This document shows, piece after piece, positions 1 through 9,142 of a stretch of 64,000 nucleotides of DNA (the first letter of the stretch is position 1; each line of letters begins with the position of its first letter). Source of the DNA: Sphingopyxis sp. (GTDB lineage Bacteria; Pseudomonadota; Alphaproteobacteria; Sphingomonadales; Sphingomonadaceae); NCBI RefSeq assembly GCF_016463645.1, contig NZ_JAEMQX010000001.1:8441-72440 (forward strand), read 5' to 3'. Below the pieces are notes generated by a model. It worked only from the letters and a program-made list of their open reading frames with translations. It was not told the DNA's origin and made no database searches. The position numbers and the translations under genes are program-made.

Positions 1-150
1 GGCCAGTAGCAGGCCCTCCGACGCCGATTTCATGCGCCAATTGCAGTCTTGGGCGAGGAATGGGTGTGAGATACGTCCGGCGTGCGCACTGCGGAAACTT
101 GCGTCTCGCGCGAGCGATATGGGAGGCACATTGGCTCCTGCCCCTCGAAT

Positions 151-425
151 CTGACCGGCCCCCACCGAGTGGTCCGCGTGGACTGTTAGGTGTTTAGTCC
201 CAGCATGTGATGGAGTGGTTTCATATTGAAGATATCTGGCTTGGATTTCCGGAGCTCTTCGATGGCCTCGTAGGTTGTCTTGAAGCGCAGAGCCTTCAAC
301 TGCTTGGCGAAGTTGTAAGCGACGAGCCAGTCGCGGACATGGCGGCGCAGTTCATTGATCGACGTGTAATGGAAGGATTTGACGGTAGCCCGCTTGCGGC
401 CGCGTCGCCACCTGACTGCTAGTCT
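151..425 (-). mobile_element. 3' remnant of an IS481-type insertion sequence
   Basis: The minus strand from about 425 down to the TAA at 186-188 encodes about 75 residues ending in the sequence HHMLGLNT, with FHYTSINELRRHVRDW and a YNFAKQLKALRF stretch before it. These are typical of the C-terminus of IS481-family DDE transposases. Outside the stop, bases 151-177 match the right inverted repeat of the element ending at 29504 (common core CGAGTGGTCC). Everything upstream of the last quarter of the transposase is missing, where it abuts a truncated IS3 copy at about 429. It is a dead fragment. The family call rests on the C-terminal residues only. Confidence 0.6.
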
Positions 426-428
426 CTC

Positions 429-665
429 TTACTGATATAGGCGCTGGGTCTTCTTCCGGTTGATCATGATCCCCTCCCGACGCAGCAGGAAATGCAGGCG
501 GCGGCAGCCGAACCAGCGACGCTGGTTGGCCAGTTCGCGCAGCTTTTCGCGAAGCTCAGCGTCAACGTCCCGCGTGGAACGGTACCGCACACCCTTGCGA
601 TCGGTATCGATGACCCGGCACGCCCGCCGCTCGCTCATCCCATGGCAGTCCCGGAGATGAGCCAC
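429..665 (-). pseudogene. IS3-family OrfB transposase, N-terminal fragment
   Basis: The 78 residues contain the HTH_21-type start ([12 protein letters not shown]) and the RRLHFLLRREG segment found in the intact OrfB at 2054-2965, then end at a new stop right after QRLYQ. The DDE integrase core is absent. The homology ends at about 440, where IS481-type sequence begins, so a rearrangement between two insertion sequences removed the rest. Confidence 0.75.
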
Positions 666-930
666 AGCTTCGCGCTTCGCGCCCGGCGGCAGAATTTTTT
701 GCCAGGAGATCCTTCAGCGCCGCTTTGTCCAGCATTGCATCGGCCAGCAGACGCTTCAACCTCGCGTTGTCGCTTTCGAGTTCCTTCAGCCGCCGAGCCT
801 CCGAAACCTCGAGCCCGCCATACTTCGACTTCCAGTTGTAGATCGTCGCTTCCGCTATACCATATCGACGGGCCAAATAGGCGGTCTTCGCTCCAGCTTC
901 GGCCTCCTTAAGCAAGCCAATGATCTGCTT
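562..930 (-). pseudogene. IS3-family OrfA fragment
   Basis: The translated sequence ([19 protein letters not shown], then [15 protein letters not shown] and a leucine-zipper-like stretch rich in L and K) is the helix-turn-helix OrfA of IS3 elements and is close to the OrfA at 1794-2060. After AKNS the reading frame runs on into an unrelated tail because the native stop is lost. The expected ATG is replaced by a region with an in-frame TGA. It is a remnant of the same element as the adjacent OrfB fragment. Confidence 0.7.
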
Positions 931-1015
931 TTCGGTGAACCTCAGTCACTTCGTCTCGTCCGTCCTTCCAACAGGGCCGGTCTCTCGTCCAGATCGGAGG
1001 AAAATCAGGGGGCCA

Positions 1016-1479
1016 CATCACACTCGGCCACAGCCTCACAGCTTCACTCAATGCAGGCGTTTCGTCCAACGTTTGCATTGCCTTACGATGGCACCCCTCA
1101 TTTCGCGCGGACTACTGCGAAGCTTCAGATCGTTGTTTCAAACGCCAGCGAAATGGCAAGCCCTCGTAAGACATAGCCTGCCTTGACCGTATATTTCAGC
1201 TTGGAGGCGCTATCGAGATTAATGAGACGTCCATCATTCCTTGCTGCAATAGCTGAGTCGAGATGCGGCTCCTCCGCCCTCACCCGAGAGGCGATAATAG
1301 GGACGGAACTATTTTCACCTATCATAAATTTAGTGTCGCGCCCGGGGAGCTACCCTTCCGACTTCGGTCGGCGGCCACACAACTTTTCACGATCGCCACC
1401 ACCTCGTCTAGGCACCCAAGTATCTCTCGGGGTACTGCACGGCAAAGTCCGACTGGGATTGCGCGAAATCATCTGCCAG
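1016..1479. other. Stretch without a recognisable gene
   Basis: About 460 bases between the IS3 remnant and the IS200-like remnant. Open frames here overlap on both strands and none has a ribosome-binding site, a recognisable motif or a consistent codon pattern. It is probably decayed mobile-element or intergenic DNA. Confidence 0.4.
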
Positions 1480-1733
1480 GTCTGCCCCAAATGGGCGCGA
1501 AGATTAGCAACTGGTCCTTGTCCCGCGACTGCGGGCATATGTTCGTCAAAATCCCACCACAATTCTCGGTCGCTGATTTCGTGCGCCAGGCCAAGGGGCG
1601 CTCCTCGCGCAAAATCCAGCAGGAGTTCGAAAACATGCGCAAGCGCTACTCGGAACAGCGCTTTTGACAACGCGATTACCTCTCGACCACCTCCGGCAAC
1701 TTCACCCAATGACATCTTCAAGCGCTATTGACG
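1480..1733 (+). pseudogene. Decayed IS200/IS605-type TnpA transposase fragment
   Basis: One plus-strand frame encodes HMFVKIPPQFSVADFV, RQAKGRSSRKIQQEFENM and RKRYSEQRF, and then, through in-frame TGA codons that replace expected tryptophans, QRDYLSTTSGNFTQ. This order matches the C-terminal half of IS200-type Y1 transposases (VHMFVSIPP, KGRSSRKIQQEF, RYWGQRFW, YFSTTSGN). The HUH motif is altered: the usual DHVHMF is DCGHMF here. Two stops and the changed motif make it a dead copy. The complete IS3 element begins immediately after it, so that element landed in or beside this relic. Confidence 0.6.
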
Positions 1734-1793
1734 TGACCCCCTGATTTTCCTCCACCGTTGATTAGAGTCCGGCCTTGAAGGAAGGACGGACAG

Positions 1794-2060
1794 ATGAAGC
1801 GTACGAGGTTTTCAGAAGAGCAGATCATTGGTGTGCTGAAGGAAGCGGAGGCGGGGGCGAAGACCGGCGAGCTGGCGCGGCGGCATGGGGTGTCGGAAGC
1901 GACGATCTACAACTGGAAGGCCAAGTATGGCGGTCTTGAGGTGTCGGAGGCGAAGCGGCTCCGCTCGCTCGAGGATGAGAACGCGAAGCTGAAGCGGCTG
2001 CTTGCGGACGCGATGCTGGACAATGCGGCGCTGAAGGATCTTCTCACAAAAAAATGGTGA
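1794..2060 (+). CDS. IS3-family transposase OrfA
   Basis: This 88-residue protein is the DNA-binding helix-turn-helix subunit of the IS3 transposase. It starts [19 protein letters not shown], followed by the recognition-helix region ([19 protein letters not shown]) and a leucine-rich coiled segment ([18 protein letters not shown]) used for multimerisation. It ends at TGA 2058-2060, seven bases into OrfB. On its own it usually acts as a regulator, and as the OrfAB fusion it forms the transposase. The ATG at 1794 follows the left inverted repeat by about 60 bases. Confidence 0.85.
   Translation: MKRTRFSEEQIIGVLKEAEAGAKTGELARRHGVSEATIYNWKAKYGGLEVSEAKRLRSLEDENAKLKRLLADAMLDNAALKDLLTKKW
2048..2054 (+). 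promoter_or_regulatory. Probable -1 ribosomal frameshift site (A7)
   Basis: A run of seven A residues lies just before the OrfA stop, and OrfB continues in the -1 frame from here. This matches the A-rich slippery sites used by IS3 elements to make the OrfAB transposase. The OrfB ATG at 2054 overlaps the last A, so independent initiation is also possible. Confidence 0.6.
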
Positions 2061-2965
2061 CGCCCGCCGTTCAGCGGGAAGCGGTCGCGCATCTCCAGGC
2101 TTGCCATGGGATGAGCGAGCGGCGGGCGTGCCGTGTCACAGGCGCCGATCGGAAGAGCATGCGCTACCGGTCGCAGCGGGGTGACGATGCCGAGGTTCGG
2201 GAGAAGCTGCGCGATCTGGCGCAGCAGCGTCGTCGGTTCGGTTATCGACGCCTGCATATCCTGCTGCGCCGGGAGGGCGTGATGATCAACAGGAAGAAGA
2301 CCCAGCGCCTGTATCGGGAAGAAGGGTTGATGGTCCGACGAAGACGCAACCGGCGCCGGGCGATCGGTGCGCGGGCTCCCGCTCCCGTGCTTGCGCTGCC
2401 GAACCAGCGCTGGAGCCTCGACTTTGTGCATGATCAGATGGCGTCAGGCCGGCGGTTCCGGGTGCTCAACATCGTCGACGACGTGACGCGGGAGTGCCTG
2501 CGCGCGGTGCCGGATACGTCGATCTCCGGGCGCCGGGTCGTGCGCGAGCTCAGCGATCTGATCGAGGAACGCGGCAGGCCGGGGATGATCGTCAGCGACA
2601 ATGGGACCGAGCTGACATCGAACGCGGTGCTCGCATGGTGCGGTGAGGTCGGCGTCGAGTGGCATTATATCGCACCCGGCAAGCCGATGCAGAACGGCTA
2701 TGTCGAGAGCTTCAACGGCCGAATGCGTGATGAGCTTCTGAACGAGACGCTGTTCCTCGACCTCGATCATGCCCGCACAGTGATCGCGGCCTGGGCCGAA
2801 GATTACAACCAGTCGCGGCCACACTCGGCCCTTGGATATGAGACACCGGCGGCGTTCGCCGCCGAACTGCATAAGCAATGGCCTGCGCAGCTACGCCCTT
2901 CGGGCTCCGCTGCGCAGGCCATTGCTTACACCGCGCTCATGCGCAACAAAGCTGCTGGGCTCTAA
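2054..2965 (+). CDS. IS3-family transposase OrfB (DDE integrase)
   Basis: A 303-residue catalytic part of the transposase. The N-terminal HTH_21-like region ([20 protein letters not shown]) is followed by the rve integrase core: the first Asp in [10 protein letters not shown], the second in [11 protein letters not shown] and the Glu in [17 protein letters not shown], with the usual [15 protein letters not shown] end. The protein is normally made as a fusion with OrfA by -1 frameshifting. The 3' end contains a large palindrome (2872-2928) that is translated as part of the tail. It looks intact. Confidence 0.88.
   Translation: MVTPAVQREAVAHLQACHGMSERRACRVTGADRKSMRYRSQRGDDAEVREKLRDLAQQRRRFGYRRLHILLRREGVMINRKKTQRLYREEGLMVRRRRNRRRAIGARAPAPVLALPNQRWSLDFVHDQMASGRRFRVLNIVDDVTRECLRAVPDTSISGRRVVRELSDLIEERGRPGMIVSDNGTELTSNAVLAWCGEVGVEWHYIAPGKPMQNGYVESFNGRMRDELLNETLFLDLDHARTVIAAWAEDYNQSRPHSALGYETPAAFAAELHKQWPAQLRPSGSAAQAIAYTALMRNKAAGL
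2872..2928. repeat. 20-base-arm inverted repeat inside the OrfB 3' end
   Basis: Bases 2872-2891 and 2909-2928 are perfect reverse complements, with a 17-base loop that itself contains a short GCCC/GGGC stem. The RNA would form a very stable hairpin within the last 30 codons of OrfB. It may slow ribosomes, protect the transcript end or block read-through into the transposon end. That function is inference; only the palindrome is seen. Confidence 0.75.
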
Positions 2966-3146
2966 TCCCGGCTGGTGGAAACCAGGGGGTCACGTCACTA
3001 TTTTGACCGGCGTACCCACAAAAATGGCTTCAGCCCCTCCGCTTGAAGCTACGGGCGTCAGCCGGTCAGTCATTCAGAGCGGACTACTGAGCGTGACCAC
3101 GGTTGCCGGCCATTTCGATCCCCCAGCAACGACTGCTGAATCGCTG

Positions 3147-3734
3147 TCATCCCGAGGTAAGGAACATAATTTGAAATGCTTTATTATAATCAGTAAGATC
3201 TTCCCTGGGTTCGGATCGCGAAAGAACGTTTAGGCCAATTATCTGACCAAGAGCCATAGTAGCAATTCGACGTGCATCGACTTCGCTTTTTCCAAGTTCG
3301 ATGTAGGCATCTGCAATTAACCGAATCCGTTCTTGATCGACACGTTGGGTTGTTTTTGATGCCGCTTCAGAAACCCGGGCCCATTCTTGCAGGGCCCGCT
3401 CAACCGGTCCACCAGGGACATCGTACCTTTGATTAAATGCTAAACTGAAAAAATATCTTAGACGATCAATAGGATCGCTGAAACTGCGATTGGCGGCACG
3501 ACCAATTATCCTTGTTGCAGTTTCGTACCAATATGAGAGGGCATCATTCAAAAGTGCGTCTCTTCCTTTAAAATGCCAATAAAAACTACCCTTTGTAACA
3601 TTTAAATCTTTAGCAAGGGATTCTATTTGAATATTAGCGACACCCACCTCGCCAATGGTTTTGAGGGTGTGTTTTAGCCATGCGTCCTTCGATAGTTGCT
3701 TAGAATCGCCACTCTTACCCTTATCGTTAAGCAT
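3147..3734 (-). CDS. TetR-family transcriptional regulator
   Basis: A 195-residue repressor-type protein. The N-terminal TetR helix-turn-helix is clear: WLKHTLKTIGEVGVANIQIE, then LAKDLNVTKGSFYWHF, a signature of the family. It is followed by an all-helical ligand domain with LRYFFSLAFNQ and a long C-terminal helix bundle. The start chosen is ATG 3734, which has GGGA five bases upstream. A longer frame exists to a TTG at 3812 but has no ribosome-binding site. Base composition is clearly AT-richer than the catabolic and tra genes, which suggests separate acquisition. No convincing partner gene is adjacent because both sides are insertion-sequence debris. The ligand is unknown. Confidence 0.85.
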   Translation of the reverse strand: MLNDKGKSGDSKQLSKDAWLKHTLKTIGEVGVANIQIESLAKDLNVTKGSFYWHFKGRDALLNDALSYWYETATRIIGRAANRSFSDPIDRLRYFFSLAFNQRYDVPGGPVERALQEWARVSEAASKTTQRVDQERIRLIADAYIELGKSEVDARRIATMALGQIIGLNVLSRSEPREDLTDYNKAFQIMFLTSG

Positions 3735-3839
3735 ATATGTCCCAATATCTAATCTCGTGCCCAGCCAAGGTTGCATGATATCCGCTGGTTCGATAGGTAA
3801 GATTACACCCAAAACGCGTTTTCGTGCAGGAGATAAACT

Positions 3840-4340
3840 TTAAAGCAACGCGTCGACTCACCCCACTTTGCGACGACTGCGACGAAGTCCGGTGCATTTC
3901 TAGTATTGCGCAGAATGAGCTAAGATTGCGTGAACAAGTGAATTGTTGAGGTCCGCCCGATTTGGGGCCCAGATCCCCTGTATGGTTGAGATGAGAGTAA
4001 CCACTCGGCGAAGAGGGGGCACTTGCGCAATTTTTCCCATATGGTCCTTTCTGAGGCTCGAAGTTGCCGTTCTGCCTTTGTGTACCCAGTCTGTTTCAAT
4101 ATCCGACGGCTTTTGATCAGCTCACGAGGTCGCCTTGCCAGAGCTATGGGCAACATGGGGGCTGGCAACGGTTGGCCACTGATAGCCCGGTTGGTTTATT
4201 GGGTCCACGTGAGATAAATCAAGACGAAACGAGCTCGTTGGCGGCATACTATCGAATCGCAGGAGACTTGAAACGACTCCTGGAAACACCAACGCAATTT
4301 TTTGGAGGGATCACGCCCCGCCTTTTGTGATCATCTTTCA
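3840..4340. other. Intergenic stretch upstream of the TetR gene, no gene recognised
   Basis: About 500 bases hold only short overlapping frames on both strands without motifs or plausible start signals. The 100 bases next to 3734 should contain the tetR promoter, but no clear -35/-10 pair or palindromic operator could be assigned by eye. Confidence 0.4.
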
Positions 4341-4344
4341 TGAA

Positions 4345-4990
4345 GGTAGCTGACGAGACCCCCGGCTGTCCCCCAGTTGGGATTAGAGCCATTCGGTTGC
4401 TTATACTCCTACCGAACCTTGGACCACGCGGGCCTGGAGTTTTCCACCTGGCTCAGGTCCGGTGGGTTGGTCGCACCGGCTGAGTTTGGCAGCAAGATCG
4501 GAGGGATATTCCAGATCGCGCTGTGCGGTCGCTCTTCGTCGTAGTGTCTACGTTACGCCTCCAGCTTTTCGCAAGCACCTTGCACAGCCTTCGCTGGTTT
4601 CCGGCCTCGTCGTGGTTGAGGATGCGGTCGCCCCCGCTCAGGAGCCCAGGCTCGAACGGCTTATCGATGCGGCACCGCTCTCGCCCAGCAACAGGAAGCG
4701 GTGCGCGTTCAAGCATTCACCCGTTGCTTGCTGTTGAACGCTTCGATGAACACGTTATCTGCGGGCTTACCAGGGCGAAAGAAGTCCAAGGTAACACCGC
4801 GCTGGTAAGCCCTCCGATCCATGTCTCGCGAGATGAACTCGCTGCCATTGTCCACCCGTATCGTCTTTGGATAGTCGATCTTCTGGCAAGCCTTTTCAGG
4901 CGTTGCGACCACATCTTCCCCCGGTAGCTGAACCGCGGATCGATCACAGGTGACAGACGCGAAGGCGCCCAACACTTCAACCGAACACAT
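4345..4990 (-). pseudogene. Decayed IS3-family OrfB (integrase) remnant
   Basis: On the minus strand, pieces of an IS3 integrase appear in order but in shifting frames: GEDVVATPEKACQK, then IRVDNGSEFISRDMDRRAYQ, GVTLDFFRPGKPADNVFIEA, ECLNAHRFLLL, RRHYDEERPHSAIWNIPP with a preceding in-frame TAA, and a C-terminal tail. The second Asp and the Glu of the DDE triad are still visible. Several frameshifts and stops separate the blocks, so it is not functional. The repeat-like GTCTCGTCAGC with CCCCCGG at 4352-4378 is probably the element end. Confidence 0.65.
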
Positions 4991-4999
4991 GCGCAACGA

Positions 5000-5350
5000 A
5001 GCGGTTTGACTTTGATTTTTTCCCGAGCAAATTTTGGGAGCTACGTTAATCAGCATCCGGTGTATCAAATGCCGAGACAACCGTTGCGCGGCCAACCGCG
5101 TTATCGGACGGATTCAAACGAGCCAGGTTGAGTGCAGGTCAACGGGCCGACCGGCCCCGGGTATCCGGGGATCAGCCATTTCATGCTCGCCACCGGAATA
5201 TGTCGCTTCGACCATTTCTCGGTTGAGGCTTTCGTTCACCTTCGCCCCATTCAACACCTTTGCGTTCAATTATAATTATCCCTAATACTTTGATATCAGT
5301 CATCGATTGGGAGAAAACGATGTAGCCATTCACAATAGTCGTCGTGAGTT
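5000..5350. other. Stretch without a recognisable gene
   Basis: About 350 bases between the decayed integrase and the end of the reductase gene. No motif-bearing frame was found. The last 100 bases are AT-rich next to the 3' end of the reductase, but no stem plus T-run terminator is evident. Confidence 0.4.
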
Positions 5351-5351
5351 T

Positions 5352-6605
5352 TCACTTTTTCTCACCTCTCAGAACCGATATGAGATTCTTCAGCGGCGTC
5401 TCAGAGTCAACCAGCGCCTCGACCGCGACTTCTGCCCTTGCCTCCACTAGCTTAAGGCCTTGGACGTAGTCTTTCATCGCATTTACACAGTCGAGTGCGA
5501 TGACCTTACCCCGTTTTAGGTAGATCACCGAAAAGCTTCGTTTGAACGGATCACCGCGTAGAACGGTCTTGTCATGGCCTGCAGATAGGCCAGCCGTCTG
5601 TAGCCTCAAGTCGTATTGATTGGACCAAAACCAAGGGGTCGCTAAATAAGGAACTTGGCTTCCGCACAGGTTTTTCGCAACTGTATTTGCCATCCCACCG
5701 GCGTTTTGCACACTCTCAATCCGGATCATCTTACCATCGGCAAAACTGTTGGCTTGAAGGGCGACATCGCCGATGGCGTGGACATGCGGCAGACTTGTAC
5801 GGCAATACTCGTCGACGGCCACGCCATTAGGCGTATCGGCGCCAGCTGCGGAAAGTTGCTCGACGACGGGAACAATGCCTATGCCGACGATGACCATGTC
5901 GCAGTGGATAACTTCACCATTATCCAACTTCACGCCGGTGGCTTTGGTACCATCCCCTTGAATGCAGTCGACCACTGTATTGAGTCGAACCTGCACACCG
6001 TGCACTCTGTGCTGTGCCTCGAAGAACCGGGAAATCGCTTCGCACGCGACGCGGGCCAATACGCGTTCCATTGCTTCGAGTAACACGACAGTGCAGCCAA
6101 GTTTGCGTAGCACGGCTGCCGCTTCTAGTCCGATATAGCCGCCGCCGATCACCACGACCCGCCTCGCTCCGTTACCGAGTTGGCCCGTGATTGCGTCAAC
6201 ATCCCCCTTGTCGCGCACGGAGTGGATGCCTTGGAGGTCAGCGCCTTCGCAAGTTAGCTTGCGTGGTGAGCCGCCCGCGGCCCACACCAACTCTCCATAA
6301 CCAAACGTTCGGCCATCCTGCAACGCAACGGTGCGAGCATCGGCATCAACCGCGACGACTTCACTACCAAGCATCAGGCGCACCTGCTTGTCTTTCCAAA
6401 AGCTGACGGGGCGAATCAGGATGCGTTCGAACTCTTTCTCACGCGCGAGATATTCCTTAGATAGAGGTGGTCGTTCGTAGGGTGGTTCTTTGTCTCGCCC
6501 CAACATGGCTATGGTGCCTTCAAAGCCATTCTGGCGGAGCGCCAGCGCAGTCTGGGCGCCACCGTGCCCAGTACCAACAATCAGCACGTCGAAACGATCA
6601 ATCAA
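5352..6605 (-). CDS. FAD-dependent ferredoxin reductase of an aromatic dioxygenase system
   Basis: A 417-residue flavoprotein that passes electrons from NAD(P)H to a ferredoxin for ring-hydroxylating oxygenases. It shows two Rossmann folds: the FAD motif GTGHGG at residues 11-16 and the NAD motif GGGYIG at 154-159. The HAIGD signature near 277 contacts FAD, and a C-terminal reductase domain contains [29 protein letters not shown] near 41-53 is typical of the BphA4/ThcD/RedA family. It is the last gene of the leftward unit hydrolase-ligase-TonB receptor-reductase, 303 bases after the receptor. It probably serves the oxygenase encoded at 16987-18870. The partner ferredoxin is not in this window. 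Confidence 0.9.
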   Translation of the reverse strand: MIDRFDVLIVGTGHGGAQTALALRQNGFEGTIAMLGRDKEPPYERPPLSKEYLAREKEFERILIRPVSFWKDKQVRLMLGSEVVAVDADARTVALQDGRTFGYGELVWAAGGSPRKLTCEGADLQGIHSVRDKGDVDAITGQLGNGARRVVVIGGGYIGLEAAAVLRKLGCTVVLLEAMERVLARVACEAISRFFEAQHRVHGVQVRLNTVVDCIQGDGTKATGVKLDNGEVIHCDMVIVGIGIVPVVEQLSAAGADTPNGVAVDEYCRTSLPHVHAIGDVALQANSFADGKMIRIESVQNAGGMANTVAKNLCGSQVPYLATPWFWSNQYDLRLQTAGLSAGHDKTVLRGDPFKRSFSVIYLKRGKVIALDCVNAMKDYVQGLKLVEARAEVAVEALVDSETPLKNLISVLRGEKK

Positions 6606-6908
6606 CGCCGGTCCTCCTCAATGATTGGGACGCTCGATCCCGTCTGATGCTCAAATTTCGGCATCTGGCAAAACAGCCGAGAAGTCTCGGTGCAATTGCC
6701 GGAGCTGTGGGGCTCGTCGTTTCGGTCATAGTTCATGGATGGGGCGCTTTCTGGTATTACCAGCCCCGCCTGGTCCGGACATGTAGCGCCCCTACAGCAA
6801 TCACGGCAATGCGTGAGTAGACCGCCTACTCCAATGACGTGACCCCAATCGAGGTGATGCTGGAGAGTACAGCTTGACTTTAATTCAGCGTTCCCTCCAG
6901 CCGTCAGG
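6606..6908. other. Gap between TonB receptor and reductase genes
   Basis: About 300 bases with no motif-bearing frame. It separates two genes that read in the same direction, so it may contain a promoter for the reductase or be a scar of a lost gene. A ferredoxin gene would fit here functionally, but no CxxxxCxxC or Rieske motif is encoded in any frame. Confidence 0.4.
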
Positions 6909-9095
6909 TTAGAATCTTAATTCTACACTTGCACCTATTTCGCGTGGGCGCTCATAAATGATGTATGCCCCGAGCGGACCCGGTGAGATCTGTTGAGCCA
7001 CCGCTTCATTCGTAAGGTTCTTGGAGTAAACCCGGAATGTCAGATCATCATCTGGGCTAATCCAGCCGATCTCGGCTGAAAGCAGTTCATATGAATCCTG
7101 ACCGAAAATGTTGAGGTAGTCGTAATAAACCTCACTCGAATGAAACAGGTTGCCGCCGATAAATGCTTCACCCTGAAACGCATCGAAAGTGTAGCGACCA
7201 CCCAGCGTCAAAGTGAATTCTGGCGTACGGACAAGTTGATTTCCTGATGCGTCAGCCGAGGCAACCATGTTTCCCCCACCGGGCTGAGGAATGAACACCT
7301 GCGCACTTTCAAATTCATCGTAGGTGGCATGCGTGTAAGCCAGGGCAGCTCTCAGATTGAGGCCTCGCGTGGGCTCTGCTGAAAGTTCAAGCTCACCGCC
7401 GTAGATTTCCGCGCTTGCAGCATTCTGAAGAACGAAGGAATTGTCCGCCGCCCGCGCGGTAACTTGCAGATTGTCATAGGTATAATAGAAGGTCGCAAGG
7501 TTTGCGCGTAGCCATGGGAATGGATCGGATTTGATGCCGAATTCCAGTGCTTCGATGGTTTCGGGTTCGACAGCAACGCTGGAAGCGCTGAACGTGTTAA
7601 ACGTGCCGCTCTTAAAGCCTGTCCCATAGGTCGCATAAAGGTTCAGGTCAGGTGAAGCTTCATACTGGACAGCCACCCGATAGGTAAACTTATCGAAATC
7701 TTCTTCTGCATCGGAGAAGAGCTGATTCCCGTTAATCCGTTGAGAAAACTTTCGTGTTTCAGTGGTGAACCGCCCGCCCAGAGTTACCGAAAGCCTTGGT
7801 GCCAACTCATAGGTTCCTTCGGCGAATGCCGCTATCGAAGAGTTCTTGACTTCAGGTTCAATCGTGATCGGCGTAACAGGGGTCGCCGTATCCTGGCGAT
7901 TTATTAATATGAGCGGCTGCTCGCCCTCAAGCTGGTAGTAATAAACGCCGGCAGTCCAACTTAACGGACTGGCATTGTCCGAAATCAGACGAAGTTCCTG
8001 CGTGAATGTGTCGGGCTTTACCCGCATGTTCGTTTCACCAAGGAGGATGTTGGTGGCATCGGAATCTGCGATCTGATGGACGCGCGTCTTCATATAAGAA
8101 CTAGTCGATTCAAGCATAACTCCGCCCAGATCAATCTGCCCCTTCAGCGCAAGATCGAGACGGGTGAATTCCGACAAGCCCGGTGTTCCAAAGGCGAAGT
8201 TCGAGATTTCCCAAGGCTCGTCAGAGATGATCGCTCCGGCGAATTGTGCGCCACGGGTGTTGCCTTCAAAAGGCTGGGCGGTCGCCGCAGTTTCTTCGTG
8301 CGTATCGACGTAGGCAACCGTCAGAACGAACTCAGCATCGTCGCTAGGTTGAAACAACAGCTTGGATCTGATGGAAGCAATTTCGGTATCGCCGACTGTG
8401 CCGCCGCTGACCAAGTCAGTCGCGTATCCATCTTGATTTCGGTACAGTACCGCCAGATCGGCAGCGATCGAGTCTGTCAACCCGCCGGTTGCATAGGCGC
8501 GGATGTCGAAATTGTTCGAGTCTTCGCGCAGTCGGCCCCAGCTTCCCCTTACCCAGGCCCGTGGCGCGAACTGCGGATCCGGCGTCACGACGTTAACCAA
8601 ACCGCCGGTCGCATTACGACCGAATACCGTACCTTGCGGTCCGCGCAATACCTCTACCCGCGAAACTTCGACGAGATCAATCTGTGTCGAATAAGGATCG
8701 CCTTGGTACACCCCATCGACATACACGGCGACGTTCGATTCATCACCCACTGAGGTGCCGCTGGATCCTACGCCACGGATACTGGGCTGCATCACGTTCT
8801 GATTGCGCCCGCCATTGAATCCGGGCACAAGCTGGTTGAGTGAACGGACCTGCTCGACGCCGGATGTCGTCAGCGCTTCGGTAGAAACTGCCGTCACCGC
8901 GACTGGCACTTCCTGCAGGCTTTCCTCACGGCGAGTGGCGGTAACGATAATCGTCCCATTGCCTTCCTCAGCCTGTGCCTCGGTCGCTCCTGCGAACTCG
9001 CCCGCTTGATCCTCAGATGCACCCTGCGCAAAAGCTGCGGCCGGGCAGAGCAAAACCGGCAGCGCAGCCACCGTTGTTAAAAAGTATACTTTCAT
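6909..9095 (-). CDS. TonB-dependent outer-membrane receptor
   Basis: A 728-residue receptor that imports a substrate across the outer membrane using TonB energy. A signal peptide (MKVYFLTTVAALPVLL, cleaved near AFAQ) is followed by a TonB-box region GTIIVTATRREESLQ, a plug domain (VPVAVTAVSTEAL, IRGVGSSG, VEVLRGPQGTVFGRNATGG) and a beta-barrel ending in the expected aromatic residue (VELRF). The start is ATG 9095, with GGGGAGG five bases upstream; a longer frame to 9116 has no such signal. It lies between the acyl-CoA ligase and the reductase in the catabolic unit, which points to uptake of the aromatic substrate rather than a siderophore. The substrate is inferred from context only. Confidence 0.9.
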   Translation of the reverse strand: MKVYFLTTVAALPVLLCPAAAFAQGASEDQAGEFAGATEAQAEEGNGTIIVTATRREESLQEVPVAVTAVSTEALTTSGVEQVRSLNQLVPGFNGGRNQNVMQPSIRGVGSSGTSVGDESNVAVYVDGVYQGDPYSTQIDLVEVSRVEVLRGPQGTVFGRNATGGLVNVVTPDPQFAPRAWVRGSWGRLREDSNNFDIRAYATGGLTDSIAADLAVLYRNQDGYATDLVSGGTVGDTEIASIRSKLLFQPSDDAEFVLTVAYVDTHEETAATAQPFEGNTRGAQFAGAIISDEPWEISNFAFGTPGLSEFTRLDLALKGQIDLGGVMLESTSSYMKTRVHQIADSDATNILLGETNMRVKPDTFTQELRLISDNASPLSWTAGVYYYQLEGEQPLILINRQDTATPVTPITIEPEVKNSSIAAFAEGTYELAPRLSVTLGGRFTTETRKFSQRINGNQLFSDAEEDFDKFTYRVAVQYEASPDLNLYATYGTGFKSGTFNTFSASSVAVEPETIEALEFGIKSDPFPWLRANLATFYYTYDNLQVTARAADNSFVLQNAASAEIYGGELELSAEPTRGLNLRAALAYTHATYDEFESAQVFIPQPGGGNMVASADASGNQLVRTPEFTLTLGGRYTFDAFQGEAFIGGNLFHSSEVYYDYLNIFGQDSYELLSAEIGWISPDDDLTFRVYSKNLTNEAVAQQISPGPLGAYIIYERPREIGASVELRF

Positions 9096-9142
9096 AAAAC
9101 CTCCCCAATTTGGCATAATAAAATTAGCAATCTATTCCTGTA

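Larger units (their letters stand above)
429..1015 (-). mobile_element. Truncated IS3-family element (OrfA plus 5' part of OrfB)
   Basis: The left terminal repeat (GTGGCCCCCTGATTTTCCTC read on the minus strand) ends near 1015 and matches that of the complete element at 1734-2992 with one change in the first bases. Inside it are an OrfA homologue (about 930 to 640) and the first 78 residues of OrfB (665-429). OrfB stops abruptly after QRLYQ, where the intact copy continues with REEGL. The OrfA start region contains an in-frame TGA just upstream of the conserved RFTEKQIIG, so the start codon is probably lost. The element is non-functional. Confidence 0.75.
1734..2992 (+). mobile_element. Complete IS3-family insertion sequence
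   Basis: The element is about 1.26 kb with imperfect terminal inverted repeats beginning TGACCCCCTG on both ends (left from 1734, right ending 2992). It carries OrfA (1794-2060) and OrfB (from 2054) in the -1 frame, the classic IS3 arrangement. The seven-A run at 2048-2054 is the probable slippage site. No obvious duplicated target flanks the ends. It is related to the truncated copy at 429-1015. Both reading frames are intact, so it could be active. Confidence 0.85.
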
